Below the pieces are notes generated by a model. It had not been told where the DNA came from and made no database searches. It saw only the letters and a program-made list of their open reading frames with translations. Below, piece by piece: positions 43,926-53,056 of a DNA stretch of 64,000 nt; position 1 is the first letter of the stretch; the number at the start of each line of letters is the position of its first letter. A program made the position numbers and the translations under genes. This stretch comes from Roseibium sediminis (GTDB lineage: Bacteria; Pseudomonadota; Alphaproteobacteria; Rhizobiales; Stappiaceae), in NCBI RefSeq assembly GCF_008711325.1, contig NZ_VXDB01000014.1, forward strand, positions 80,278 to 144,277. The letters are read 5' to 3'.

Positions 43926-45311
43926 ATGCCCCTGTCACATGACGTCATTGCCGCGCTTGCTCCTGATCAGTCGTCTCTGAAGGCTGCAAATGGGCTGACC
44001 AAGCCGCAAAAGTGGCCGACAAGAGCCAGTTCTTCGGCCGAGCCGCTGGTGTGGGGCGAATGTCAGGGGTCCGGCGCCAATCCCTATCGGACCGTCTTTG
44101 ACACGGCCGATCACGGCTACAAGTGCACATGCCCTTCGCGCAAATTTCCGTGCAAGCATGTCCTGGCGCTGATGTGGATGTATGTCGATGATCCCGCGCC
44201 CTTTCAGCCGGCAGATGTGCCGGACTGGATTTCCGACTGGATGGGCCGGCGGCGCAAAGGTGGCGCCGCGCCTGCGGCTGCCCCTTCGCCGTCCGGTGAA
44301 GGGAAGTCGCTGACAGAAGCAATGCGGGAGGAACCCGAGAAGGAGGCCGATCCGAAGGCTGAGGCTCGCAAGAAAGCTGCTGCGGAAAAGCGGGCGAAGG
44401 ATACGGAAGCAGCACTGATGGGGGCTGCCGACGAACTTGAGCAATGGATGGCGGATCAGCTGAGAACAGGCCTTTCGGGATTTCTCGAAGATATGACCGA
44501 TCGCTGTCGATCCATTGCGGCCCGCCTTGTTGACGGCAAGGCACAGGCGCTTGCCAGTCGGCTGGATGAGCTTCCGGCGCTGGCTATGACGGCGACTGGT
44601 GAAGAACGGCTTGAGGTGATCATCCGCGAGTTTGGAAAGATCCAGATCTTGGTGTCCGCATGGCGTCAGTCTCCGGAAGATCCGGAATTTCGTCGCCGGA
44701 TTGCCACATCCGAGACCCGCGACAGCCTGTTTGAAAATCCCGATGCTTTGAAAGTGGCTTCCACCTGGGAAGTCATCGGCGAAGACATCACGACCAGACG
44801 GGACGGTATGGTCAGTCAGGCAACCTGGCTGATGAACCTGGCGAAAGGTCCGCGCTTCGCCGTATTGCTGGACTTTTTTCCCGCCAGTCTTGGCAAGCGA
44901 ACCAGCGCCTTTGCGTCTGGTGAGCAATTTGATGCAGAACTGGTTTTTTATCCGGCGCGAGTGCCGCTTCGTGCCGTTTTGGGCGAACGAAAGCCTCTGG
45001 ACGGAGACCCGGGTTCCTGGCCTGCAATCAATGCTGGGGATGATCCGCTTGATCCGTTTCTGAAGGCGCAAGACGACGCTCCGTGGTCAGGAGCGATGCC
45101 GCTCCTGCTTCCCGAAGGCCGGTTCGTGCAGGATGGCAAATCTGTCTGGTGGCAGTCTTTGGACGAACGCCTCAGCCTACCGGTTCGCAACAGCCTGTCG
45201 CGCACCATGACCGGCTTGCATTTGCATGGCTCCGTTGGAGTGTGGGATGGCCTTAGGGTCACGATGCTGTGTGCTCAAACCGATTGGGGGAGGGTGCAAC
45301 TCAATGACTGA
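43926..45311 (+). CDS. SWIM zinc-finger protein
   Basis: The 461-residue protein starts at the ATG at 43926, because the upstream extension of the frame is unrelated sequence. Near residue 60-75 it has a SWIM zinc finger, CTCPSRKFPCKH (CxCx6CxH), a fold that binds nucleic acid or protein. A charged Lys/Glu/Ala-rich coiled-coil-like stretch follows at about 120-165, then a long domain that I do not recognise. It is the first gene of a five-gene operon and overlaps the next gene by eight bases. This gene order (SWIM, DUF5691-like, MoxR-AAA, DUF5682-like, vWA) recurs in bacteria, from my memory of annotations. Its function is not established. Confidence 0.8.
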   Translation: MPLSHDVIAALAPDQSSLKAANGLTKPQKWPTRASSSAEPLVWGECQGSGANPYRTVFDTADHGYKCTCPSRKFPCKHVLALMWMYVDDPAPFQPADVPDWISDWMGRRRKGGAAPAAAPSPSGEGKSLTEAMREEPEKEADPKAEARKKAAAEKRAKDTEAALMGAADELEQWMADQLRTGLSGFLEDMTDRCRSIAARLVDGKAQALASRLDELPALAMTATGEERLEVIIREFGKIQILVSAWRQSPEDPEFRRRIATSETRDSLFENPDALKVASTWEVIGEDITTRRDGMVSQATWLMNLAKGPRFAVLLDFFPASLGKRTSAFASGEQFDAELVFYPARVPLRAVLGERKPLDGDPGSWPAINAGDDPLDPFLKAQDDAPWSGAMPLLLPEGRFVQDGKSVWWQSLDERLSLPVRNSLSRTMTGLHLHGSVGVWDGLRVTMLCAQTDWGRVQLND

Positions 45312-46719
45312 TCTTTCCCAGACGCTTGAACGGATCAAGGGGCGGTGGATGGTCGGAGGTGCGGCCTTGGATCAGGCCCCCGATGCCTGGCGCTCTGCGT
45401 TAACCGGCGCGGCAAATGGCGAGACCGCACTTTTGGCTCTCGCCGCACAGGCGGGTCAGATTGCATTCCGACCAATGCCCTCTTCGCAACTGGCTCCCTT
45501 TCCGCCCCTGCCAAGGCTGGACCTGCCACCGCTTCCCGATGACATGAGAAGCCGGTTTCGCAGGCTCCTTTCGCTTTTGAAGCTCTCCCGTTCCCAGTGC
45601 GAACACCTCCTGTGGTTCATGGCAAGCCGGGGCTTTTCTGTCCATCCACTCGACTACATGCCCGAAAACTTCGAGGATTTGCCAACCTGTTATCTCGCCT
45701 GGGAAAACTGGGAAGAACGGGGTGGCGAGGCGGTATCCGATCTGAGCGAAGACACTTGGGACAGCTTCCTGCCGATGGAGCGCGTTTATGCGCTGAAGGA
45801 TATGCGTGGCCGCGATCCAGCAGCAGCACGCGCCTTGCTGGAAAAGAAGGCGAGTGAGCTCAACGCGGAGCATCGGCTCAAGGCTCTATCTGTCCTGAAC
45901 GTCCACCTTGGACCACACGATATCCCATATCTCGAAGACCTGTGGGGCAACGACCGGTCTCAGAAGGTCAAGGCTTTTGCAGAAAGCCTCCTTGTGCGGC
46001 TTGGAAAGTCATTTGACGAGGAAGAAAACGCCCGCGAACTTGCCGAATTTCACGAGGCAACCAAGTCGGGTCTGATCCTGCGCAAGTCCGTGGTTCGGCC
46101 CAAGAAGCTCAAGACCACCGCGCAGGAAAACCGCCGTTCGGATCTTTTCGAGCTGGTCAGTCTCAGCGGGCTTGCAAAGGCGCTGGGGATTGCGGCGGAC
46201 GCTCTTGTGGCGCAGTGGCAATTCGCCGAGCCACGAAACGACGCCGACTTCTGCCAGATGGTTGCCCGAACCGGATCAGATCAGAATGTGCTGGTACTCG
46301 TTGACCGGGTTCTTTCGGAAGTCGGCAATCTCCATTTCCTGTCCGCGATGCGCGACCGGCTTTCGGAGGACGACAGAATGCAGCGGCTTCCTGCCGTTCT
46401 GAAGCTGGATGACGAAGATCTGGAGAAGACCCTGGCCTTTGCATCCGGCCGTCTGGGTACCCTGAGTGAATCCCTTGTCAAACAGGGGACTGCGATCAAG
46501 GAAGCAAAATCCCGGATTAAGGCTATCGCAAAGGATGAAAACGCGCGCGGCCACGAAGGAGCCCTGCGCGAAAACCTCTTTACTCTCGGTTTGTTGGTCG
46601 ATGCGCCAACGGCCCGACTTCTCAACGACACTTTCATTGAAGCCGGTTTGAACCGCGCTGATGCGGCCTTGCTGATGTTGCAGTTCAATGCCGCGCTGAT
46701 TTCCGGAGATACAAAATGA
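45304..46719 (+). CDS. DUF5691-like protein of the MoxR/vWA operon
   Basis: The 471-residue protein starts at the ATG at 45304, overlapping the SWIM gene stop. It appears to be an all-helical repeat-like protein, with the segments LSRSQCEHLLWFMASRGF and LEKKASELNAEHRLKALSVL. I associate it with DUF5691 from the neighbouring gene set, but that needs a profile search. No catalytic motif is evident. The final codons overlap the AAA gene start (ATGA), so it is co-translated and may be a structural or adaptor subunit. Confidence 0.7.
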   Translation: MTDLSQTLERIKGRWMVGGAALDQAPDAWRSALTGAANGETALLALAAQAGQIAFRPMPSSQLAPFPPLPRLDLPPLPDDMRSRFRRLLSLLKLSRSQCEHLLWFMASRGFSVHPLDYMPENFEDLPTCYLAWENWEERGGEAVSDLSEDTWDSFLPMERVYALKDMRGRDPAAARALLEKKASELNAEHRLKALSVLNVHLGPHDIPYLEDLWGNDRSQKVKAFAESLLVRLGKSFDEEENARELAEFHEATKSGLILRKSVVRPKKLKTTAQENRRSDLFELVSLSGLAKALGIAADALVAQWQFAEPRNDADFCQMVARTGSDQNVLVLVDRVLSEVGNLHFLSAMRDRLSEDDRMQRLPAVLKLDDEDLEKTLAFASGRLGTLSESLVKQGTAIKEAKSRIKAIAKDENARGHEGALRENLFTLGLLVDAPTARLLNDTFIEAGLNRADAALLMLQFNAALISGDTK

Positions 46720-47792
46720 GCGACACGCTGCGCCGCCCGGCCGAGATCACCTATGCAGCCGAAATCGAGGCCCTCAAAGCCAGTGACAGCCATCCCAAGC
46801 CCCAAGGCTGGGTTTTGTCGCCGCAGGCCGTGATGACATATCTCATGGGCGGCACGGCAGGTGGAACCGAAATCAGCGCCAAATATGTTGGCAATCGCCG
46901 ACTGATCGAGACCGCTGTCGCCACATTGGCCACGGACCGGGCTCTCCTGCTTCTTGGCGTTCCGGGAACCGCAAAATCCTGGGTCTCCGAACATCTTGCT
47001 GCAGCGATTTCCGGAAAGTCGACGCTGGTGATCCAGTGCACCGCCGGAACCGATGAAAATCAGGTGCGCTATGGTTGGAACTACGCCCAGCTTCTGGCTC
47101 ATGGACCAAGCCGGGAGGCACTCGTCCCAACCCCCCTGTTTCGTGCCATGGAGTCCGGAAGCCTTTGCCGTCTTGAGGAACTCACACGCATGGGATCGGA
47201 TGTGCAGGACACGCTGATCACCGTTCTTTCGGAGAAGATGTTGCCCATTCCGGAATTGAACGACGCTGTATTTGCCAATCGCGGCTTCAACGTGATCGCG
47301 ACTGCAAACGACCGTGATAAAGGCGTCAATGAGTTATCGGCTGCCTTGAAGCGTCGTTTCAATGTCGTTGTGCTGCCACTGCCGGATGACATGAACGAGG
47401 AAATCGCGATTGTTACCAAACGCGTGGCGGAGATGGCTGTTTCGCTGGATCTGCCAGCGCCAAAGAATGTGGCAGACGAAGTCAAACGGCTTCTGGCAAT
47501 CTTCCGCGAACTGAGGTCTGGAGAAACCTTAGACGGCAAAACAACACTCAAACGCCCATCTGGAAACCTGTCTACGGCAGAGGCCATCGCGGTGACAGTC
47601 GGCGGTCTCAGCCATGCGGCTTTCTTCAACAAGGGGGATTTGACCGCCGAAAGCCTTGCTCCGAATGTCATCGGGGCTGTCGTGAAGGACCCGGTTCAGG
47701 ACAAGGTGGTTCTGGAAGAATATCTGGAAACCGTCCTGAAGAAGCGTCGGGATTATTCCGACTATTATCAGGCTCTCACCGAGTTGGTTTAA
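46716..47792 (+). CDS. MoxR-type AAA+ ATPase
   Basis: The 358-residue AAA+ protein has Walker A GVPGTAKS at residues 81-88, a Walker B-like segment (LCRLEELTRMGSDVQDTLI) near 150, the sensor 1 motif VIATAND near 192 and the second-region arginine LKRRFNVVVLP. MoxR ATPases work with vWA proteins to remodel or assemble protein complexes, and a vWA gene is in the same operon. It begins within the stop of the previous gene, and the next gene starts directly at the base after its stop. Confidence 0.9.
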   Translation: MSDTLRRPAEITYAAEIEALKASDSHPKPQGWVLSPQAVMTYLMGGTAGGTEISAKYVGNRRLIETAVATLATDRALLLLGVPGTAKSWVSEHLAAAISGKSTLVIQCTAGTDENQVRYGWNYAQLLAHGPSREALVPTPLFRAMESGSLCRLEELTRMGSDVQDTLITVLSEKMLPIPELNDAVFANRGFNVIATANDRDKGVNELSAALKRRFNVVVLPLPDDMNEEIAIVTKRVAEMAVSLDLPAPKNVADEVKRLLAIFRELRSGETLDGKTTLKRPSGNLSTAEAIAVTVGGLSHAAFFNKGDLTAESLAPNVIGAVVKDPVQDKVVLEEYLETVLKKRRDYSDYYQALTELV

Positions 47793-50105
47793 GTGGCTGC
47801 TTCCGTCTCCTATTTCGGCATTCGGCATCATGGGCCGGGGTCAGCCCGGCGCCTGCTTGAGGCGCTTGACGAGCTGCAGCCGCAGGAGGTCCTGATTGAA
47901 GGGCCAGCTGATCTCAGCCACCTGCTGCCAATGCTCGCCAGCTCCTCCATGAAGCCGCCCGTTGCCCTCCTGGCTTATCCTGCCGGGATGCCGGAGCTGT
48001 CCGTCTTCTGGCCGTTCGCCGAGTATTCACCAGAGTATCAGGCTGTCTGCTGGGCGGTGCGAAATTCGGTCCCGGTCCGATTTATCGATTTGCCGGTTCC
48101 CTGGCGCGTGGAGATGCACGTTGAGGAAGAGGCAGCCGACGCGGAAGCTGATGTCGAAGATGGCGCAGAGATGGAGACTGCTCCTGAGGCCAAGGGCCCC
48201 GAGGCCAAGGACCCCGAGACAGGCGCGACAGCCGAGCTATCAGGAGAAAGCGACATCAGCGCAGATCCGATCGGCGCCCTTGCCGAGGCTGCGGGATATG
48301 AAGACGGCGAAAGCTGGTGGCAGGACGTGATTGAAGAAAACCCGGCGCCGGGTCCGGTTTTCGAGGCCGTGGAAATGGCCATGGCTGCTTTGCGGGAATG
48401 CGAAGTCGAACTCGGTGATAGGGAAGCGGCGCGCGAAGCGCATATGCGCCTTGAAATCGCAAAGTCCGCAAAGGCGGGCGAGGGGCCTGTCGCCGTTGTT
48501 TGCGGGGCTTGGCATGTTCCCGCACTCAAGGCCAAGCACGCCGCCAAGGATGACCGTGCGCTGTTGAAAGGGGCGGTGAAGCAGAAGATTTCCGCGACCT
48601 GGGCTCCCTGGACTTCGCCGCGTCTAGCCTTTGCCAGCGGCTATGGCGCTGGTGTGGCGGCTCCCGGCTGGAACCTGCATCTTTGGCGAACGCCGGGGCC
48701 GGACAAGACAACGCGCTGGGTGGCGCGAATTGCCAGAGCCTTGCGGGAAAAGGGACATATCGTCTCCACTGCCTCGCTGATCGAGACCGAGCGGCTTGCG
48801 GTCACCCTGGCGGCCGTGCGTCAACGGCCTCAGCCGGGATACGAGGAGCTGCGAGAGGCTGCCGTTTCTTGCCTGTGTTTTGGCAACGGCCTTGTCTGGG
48901 AAATCATTTCCACGGAGCTGCTGCTTGGATCCGAAACAGGTGAAATTCCGGACGATGTGCCAATGGCACCGTTGCTGGAGGACCTTCAGCGGCAACAAAA
49001 GAAAGCGCGGCTGAAACCGGAAGCGCTGGAGCGGGAACTCTCGCTGGACTTGCGCTCCGACAGCGGCCTTTTCCGTTCTACGCTGTTGCACCGGCTGGAT
49101 ATCCTCTCCGTGAGGTGGGGCAGACAGCTGGACGCCGGCCGCAGCCGCGGCACGTTCCGCGAACGCTGGATGCTCGCGTGGCAACCCGAGTTTGCCGTCC
49201 AGCTGGTCGAGAACCTGATTTATGGCGCAAGCCTCGAACAGGCGGCAAGCGGTCGGATGAAAACCCGGTTGCAGGAAGTTCACGAACTCGGGCAACTGGC
49301 CGACCTTGTGCTCAATGCAATGACGGCGCAATTGCCGGACGCTGCGCGCAACGGCGTCAAGCTGCTGGGGGACCGGGCCGGGCAGACATCGGATTGCTCC
49401 GAGCTATTGGCGGCACTCCCGGCGCTCTCCGATGTGCTGCGCTATGGCGCAGCGCGGGAGGTCGATACCGACCAGCTCGGAAGTCTCTTTGAGCGCATCG
49501 CAACGCAGGCCTCGCTTTCGCTCACCTATGCGGTTCGCGGGCTGGATGCCGAGGCCTCGGAAGCCATGCGCAACCATATTCAGGCTGCAGACAACGCCAT
49601 CCGCCTTCTGGACGATCGCCCGGGTCTTCTGGAAAGCTGGCAGCACGCTCTGCGAGCCATCGTCGACGAGCCACAGGCAAACCGGCTTGTTTCCGGTCTG
49701 TGTGCCCGCTTGCTTTATGAAGCTGACCTGCTCTCCTCCGAGGAGGCGGTTGATCTCCTGTCGCGCATGCTGTCTCCGGGAACCGAAATTGGCGATGCGG
49801 CGGCCTTCTTTGCCGGCTTTCTGGAAGGGGCGGGGCAGCGTCTTCTTTATGACGAGGGCCTGCGCGGCTGTGTCGACGGCTGGCTCATGAGCCTTGAGGA
49901 AGAAGCCTTCACCGAACACTTGCCATTGTTTCGGCGTGTCTTTTCCCAGATGGACAAGAGCGAGCGGCGACGCCTGATGGATGCCTTGTTCGGGCGGTCC
50001 AGGAGCGGTGGTACGCGGCTGGTGCTGACACCTGACGGCGATGCCCGTTGGCAGGCACATTTCAAGATCGTCACCCGATTACTGACAGGAGAGAGCCATG
50101 GATGA
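47793..50105 (+). CDS. DUF5682-like large protein of the MoxR/vWA operon
   Basis: The 770-residue protein begins at a GTG with SYFGIRHHGPGSARRLLEAL and VLIEGPADLSHLLPML, the hallmark that I associate with DUF5682. These segments, with a later GAWHVPALKAK, resemble the TraB/ChaN-type GxxH pattern. Residues about 110-165 form an acidic, low-complexity insert. The rest is mostly helical. It overlaps the vWA gene by eight bases. A protease- or effector-like role is possible but unproven. Confidence 0.72.
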   Translation: MAASVSYFGIRHHGPGSARRLLEALDELQPQEVLIEGPADLSHLLPMLASSSMKPPVALLAYPAGMPELSVFWPFAEYSPEYQAVCWAVRNSVPVRFIDLPVPWRVEMHVEEEAADAEADVEDGAEMETAPEAKGPEAKDPETGATAELSGESDISADPIGALAEAAGYEDGESWWQDVIEENPAPGPVFEAVEMAMAALRECEVELGDREAAREAHMRLEIAKSAKAGEGPVAVVCGAWHVPALKAKHAAKDDRALLKGAVKQKISATWAPWTSPRLAFASGYGAGVAAPGWNLHLWRTPGPDKTTRWVARIARALREKGHIVSTASLIETERLAVTLAAVRQRPQPGYEELREAAVSCLCFGNGLVWEIISTELLLGSETGEIPDDVPMAPLLEDLQRQQKKARLKPEALERELSLDLRSDSGLFRSTLLHRLDILSVRWGRQLDAGRSRGTFRERWMLAWQPEFAVQLVENLIYGASLEQAASGRMKTRLQEVHELGQLADLVLNAMTAQLPDAARNGVKLLGDRAGQTSDCSELLAALPALSDVLRYGAAREVDTDQLGSLFERIATQASLSLTYAVRGLDAEASEAMRNHIQAADNAIRLLDDRPGLLESWQHALRAIVDEPQANRLVSGLCARLLYEADLLSSEEAVDLLSRMLSPGTEIGDAAAFFAGFLEGAGQRLLYDEGLRGCVDGWLMSLEEEAFTEHLPLFRRVFSQMDKSERRRLMDALFGRSRSGGTRLVLTPDGDARWQAHFKIVTRLLTGESHG

Positions 50106-51276
50106 ACGTGGACGCCGTTGGCGGCTCGCTCTTGGCGGAGAGGATGAGGAACTCGCCGGGCGCGATCAGCGCCTGTCTGCAGCCTTGAGCGCACTTTACA
50201 ATCCCGAAGACCAGATGTCGGACGGCAACAGCGGTGGCAAATCAAGGCGTGGTGGCCTTGGTGGATCAGCGCCCAAGGTTGCCCGGTGGCTGGGCGATAT
50301 CCGGGAGTTCTTTCCCTCCACCGTGGTGCAGGTCGTTCAAAAGGATGCGTTCGACCGTCTTGGCCTGCGGCAGATGTTGATGGAACCCGAGTTTCTCGCG
50401 GTGATGGAAGCCGACGTCAATCTGGTGGCCGATCTTGTGTCCATGCGCGGCATCATGCCGGAAAAAACCAAGGAAACAGCGAGAGAGGTGATTGCCAAGG
50501 TCGTCGCCGAACTGATGGAGCGGTTGGAGCGGCGCACGGCAGAAGCCTTGCGCGGGGCGGTCGACAAGTCGAAGCGAACCTTCAGGCCGCGCTTTGCCGA
50601 TATCGACTGGCCGCGAACCATTCGCGCAAACCTGCGCAACTATCAGGCCGAGCACAAGACCATCGTGCCGGAGAAGCTGATCGGCTTCATGCGCCGCCAG
50701 CGGCGGATTGTGGACCTCGACGAGGTGATCCTTTGCGTGGACCAATCCGGTTCGATGGCCTCTTCGGTGGTCTACGCGTCGATTTTTGCTGCCGTCATGG
50801 CATCGCTCCCGGTTGTGGCAACAAAGCTTGTCTGCTTCGATACGGCCATTCTCGACCTGACCGATGAACTGGCCGATCCGGTGGAAGTCCTCTTTGGCGT
50901 TCAACTCGGCGGTGGAACGGATATCAATCAGGCGGTCGCCTATTGTGCGGACAAGATCGAGAAACCATCCAAGTCGCATCTCATCCTGATCACCGATCTT
51001 TATGAGGGCGGCAACGCAAAGGAACTGGTCGCCCGGATTGCGCGTCTTCAAGGTCAGGGTGTCAATGTCATCGTGCTTCTGGCGCTGACAGATACCGGCA
51101 ACCCGTCTTATGATCCGCGCCTTTCAGCAACGGTAGCGGGCCTCGGTGTTCCCGTATTCGCGGCAACACCAGACCAGTTTCCCGACCTAATGGCCTGCGC
51201 CCTGCGCCGGGAAGACATTCACCAATGGGCTGCCAGCAACGACATCAAGACCATTCGCCCTGATGAGAACGCATGA
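50098..51276 (+). CDS. von Willebrand factor A domain protein, partner of the MoxR ATPase
   Basis: The 392-residue protein has a helical N-terminal half and a C-terminal vWA domain starting near residue 205. The metal-ion-dependent adhesion site DQSGS is at 215-219, followed by the conserved GGGTDIN threonine loop near 286 and ITDLYEGG near 309. Such vWA proteins act with MoxR ATPases. The protein is the last of the five-gene operon and converges on rtcB, with a long inverted repeat between them. Confidence 0.88.
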   Translation: MDERGRRWRLALGGEDEELAGRDQRLSAALSALYNPEDQMSDGNSGGKSRRGGLGGSAPKVARWLGDIREFFPSTVVQVVQKDAFDRLGLRQMLMEPEFLAVMEADVNLVADLVSMRGIMPEKTKETAREVIAKVVAELMERLERRTAEALRGAVDKSKRTFRPRFADIDWPRTIRANLRNYQAEHKTIVPEKLIGFMRRQRRIVDLDEVILCVDQSGSMASSVVYASIFAAVMASLPVVATKLVCFDTAILDLTDELADPVEVLFGVQLGGGTDINQAVAYCADKIEKPSKSHLILITDLYEGGNAKELVARIARLQGQGVNVIVLLALTDTGNPSYDPRLSATVAGLGVPVFAATPDQFPDLMACALRREDIHQWAASNDIKTIRPDENA

Positions 51277-51306
51277 CCGTCTGCAATGAGACTGGATCTG
51301 GGCACC

Positions 51307-51350
51307 TTAGAGCACGCCGCGCATTCACTGAATTACGCGGCGTGCTCTAA
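51307..51350. repeat. Perfect 15-bp inverted repeat between vWA and rtcB genes
   Basis: TTAGAGCACGCCGCG (51307-51321) is the exact reverse complement of 51336-51350, and the loop can form a further 5-bp stem. No T-run follows on either side. It may act as a bidirectional terminator, or it may be one copy of a palindromic repeat family; only one copy is seen in this window. Confidence 0.6.
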
Positions 51351-51409
51351 ATGTTTGATTTGCTGCGTTTCCTGACGGCAAACCGGTATCTGCTTCGCCG
51401 GGGAATATG

Positions 51410-52813
51410 CTAGCGCCTTGATCCCTTGTTCTTCTTCCAGAACGGTTCGATCTCTCCGGCCATGATGCAGCCATAGGGGTCGATATAGTCCTCGATCTCG
51501 GCAAGGCCGAACTTCTTGATCTGGGCGACCACCGCACCGGCTTTCTTGTAGCCGGACGGCAATTCCGAAACGTCGATCCTGTTTTCAAAGAAACGGATGT
51601 CGAGTCCCTTCGTCTCCTCAACAAGCAGCTCCTCAGCTGTTTTTCCAGCTGTTCGGCGCTTGTGCTCCGAACGTGAGTAGTTTCGGCCTGCTCCATGTGG
51701 AGAGAAGCCGAGGGCGTGGGAAGCATCCTTGCCACGAACCACCAGTACCGGCTCCGCCATGTTGAGCGGGATCAGCGTCAGCCCGGTTGCATCCGAAGCA
51801 TAGTCTTCCCAAGCCGGGGTCGCTCCTTTGCCGTGATAGAAGAGGTCTCCACGCTTGAAGACGAAGTTATGCTCGTTCCAGAAGCGCCGTGTCACCGTTG
51901 CACCTGCCAGATCGCTGGCGGCCTGATGGATCGCGTTGTGGTTCGCCTTGGTCCATTTGCGGATCAGCTGCAAGGCTTCCCAGTAGGCAATCCCTTCTTC
52001 CGTGTCAGCCGGAATCCAAGCGTTCTGCTTCAAGGTTTTCGGAGACAGCTTGCGGCGGAATCTCTCCGCGACATTCATGCCGATCTTGTAAAGCAGGGCG
52101 CCCGGTCCGCGCGAGCCGTGATGGGTTACGATCGTGGTCTTGCCGGTGTTTCGGGAGGTGCCGACAAACAGGAAGTGGTTGCCGTCACCCTGTGTCCCCA
52201 GATGCTCCTGCGCGGCGCGCAAGACTTTCGGGTTGTTGAGATAACGGTTTTCACGAAACTCTTCATAGAGTGTCATCGACAAGGTGAAGCGCTTGCCATT
52301 CGCCCGGCCTCCTGCGCCGAAATGTGTCATCGCATGGGCTGCATCCAAAATCTTTGCAGGCTCGGTTTCCTCGAACTCGGTCATCATCACGGAGCAGCAG
52401 ATATCCGCGCTATGCATTCCCGGGTGGATCGCACCACGCGCAGCAACAACGCCGCCAACCGGAATGGTTCCGAGCGGTCCGGCCGGACAGGCATCCGGCA
52501 TGATGGCGCCTGCCTCAATGGTCGGGGTCCGCATCAATTCGGTCATATGGTGCTTTACGGCTGCAAGATTGGCTTCTTCGTCGGCGCCTTCCGCTTCGAT
52601 GTTGATATGGAACGGCTTGGCGCCAGATGGAGCAAGGGGAATGGTCGGCGCCGGTTTGTAAGGCTCCAGCATCTGGCGAACGTCTTCCAGAGAGGTGCCC
52701 TGATCAAGCGCTGTCTGCCCGTCACGAAGGGCTGCGCCAAAGGCCTTGCCTTCCGCGTGGCCCCAGGATTTCAAAAGCTCGCTGGTCAGTTTTTCTTCGC
52801 TCAACATCGTCAT
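51410..52813 (-). CDS. rtcB: RtcB-family RNA ligase
   Basis: RtcB joins 2',3'-cyclic phosphate or 3'-phosphate RNA ends to 5'-hydroxyl ends using GTP and Mn2+, repairing cleaved tRNA and rRNA. The active-site Cys block reads HPGMHSADICCSV, the metal/GMP motif is GTQGDGNHFLF, HHGSRGPG follows, and the guanylylated-His region is YHGKGATPAW with HGAGRNYSRSEHKRRT later. The ATG at 52813 is preferred to a TTG at 52840, giving 467 residues. It is the distal gene of an rsr-Y RNA-rtcB arrangement. No rtcA cyclase gene is in the window. Confidence 0.93.
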   Translation of the reverse strand: MTMLSEEKLTSELLKSWGHAEGKAFGAALRDGQTALDQGTSLEDVRQMLEPYKPAPTIPLAPSGAKPFHINIEAEGADEEANLAAVKHHMTELMRTPTIEAGAIMPDACPAGPLGTIPVGGVVAARGAIHPGMHSADICCSVMMTEFEETEPAKILDAAHAMTHFGAGGRANGKRFTLSMTLYEEFRENRYLNNPKVLRAAQEHLGTQGDGNHFLFVGTSRNTGKTTIVTHHGSRGPGALLYKIGMNVAERFRRKLSPKTLKQNAWIPADTEEGIAYWEALQLIRKWTKANHNAIHQAASDLAGATVTRRFWNEHNFVFKRGDLFYHGKGATPAWEDYASDATGLTLIPLNMAEPVLVVRGKDASHALGFSPHGAGRNYSRSEHKRRTAGKTAEELLVEETKGLDIRFFENRIDVSELPSGYKKAGAVVAQIKKFGLAEIEDYIDPYGCIMAGEIEPFWKKNKGSRR

Positions 52814-52893
52814 GGCATGTCTCGTTTCAAAGTTCGGCAAGCGGTTCCGGACAAGATTGAGGTTCGCAGGGCAAGGTTGGACAAGATGAAAAT

Positions 52894-53013
52894 TCCGCCA
52901 CCGGATATTCCGGGCCAGACTTGAACTGGCACAGGACCGGCTTCCCGGTCCTCCCCAAGGCGGTTTCCCGCTTCAGGGGCGTCTACCTGTAATCCTGTCG
53001 GCATCCCTGCGGA
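52894..53013 (-). ncRNA. Divergent fourth Y-RNA-like element (copy D)
   Basis: The 18-base Y motif recurs in altered form at 52987-53004 (ATGCCGACAGGATTACAG on the minus strand), retaining GCCGA. Around it are a GCGG-GAAA-CCGC hairpin inside CCCC/GGGG, a perfect 7-bp hairpin GGACCGG-GAAG-CCGGTCC, and a T-arm mimic GCCAG-TTCAAGT-CTGGC. Flanks can pair as TCCGC/GCGGA plus GGAT/ATCC. The order of the arms differs from the other copies and the CUUG before the 3' strand is missing, so this may be a diverged Y RNA or a structured rtcB leader. Confidence 0.5.
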
Positions 53014-53056
53014 TCTCTATACAATCCGCGATCGGCCTGCCTTTCGGCAAAATCCG

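Noticed and set aside
43935..45071. A 378-codon minus-strand frame
   Set aside because: Shadow of the SWIM gene. The plus-strand frame has the zinc finger and operon overlaps; the antisense product resembles nothing.
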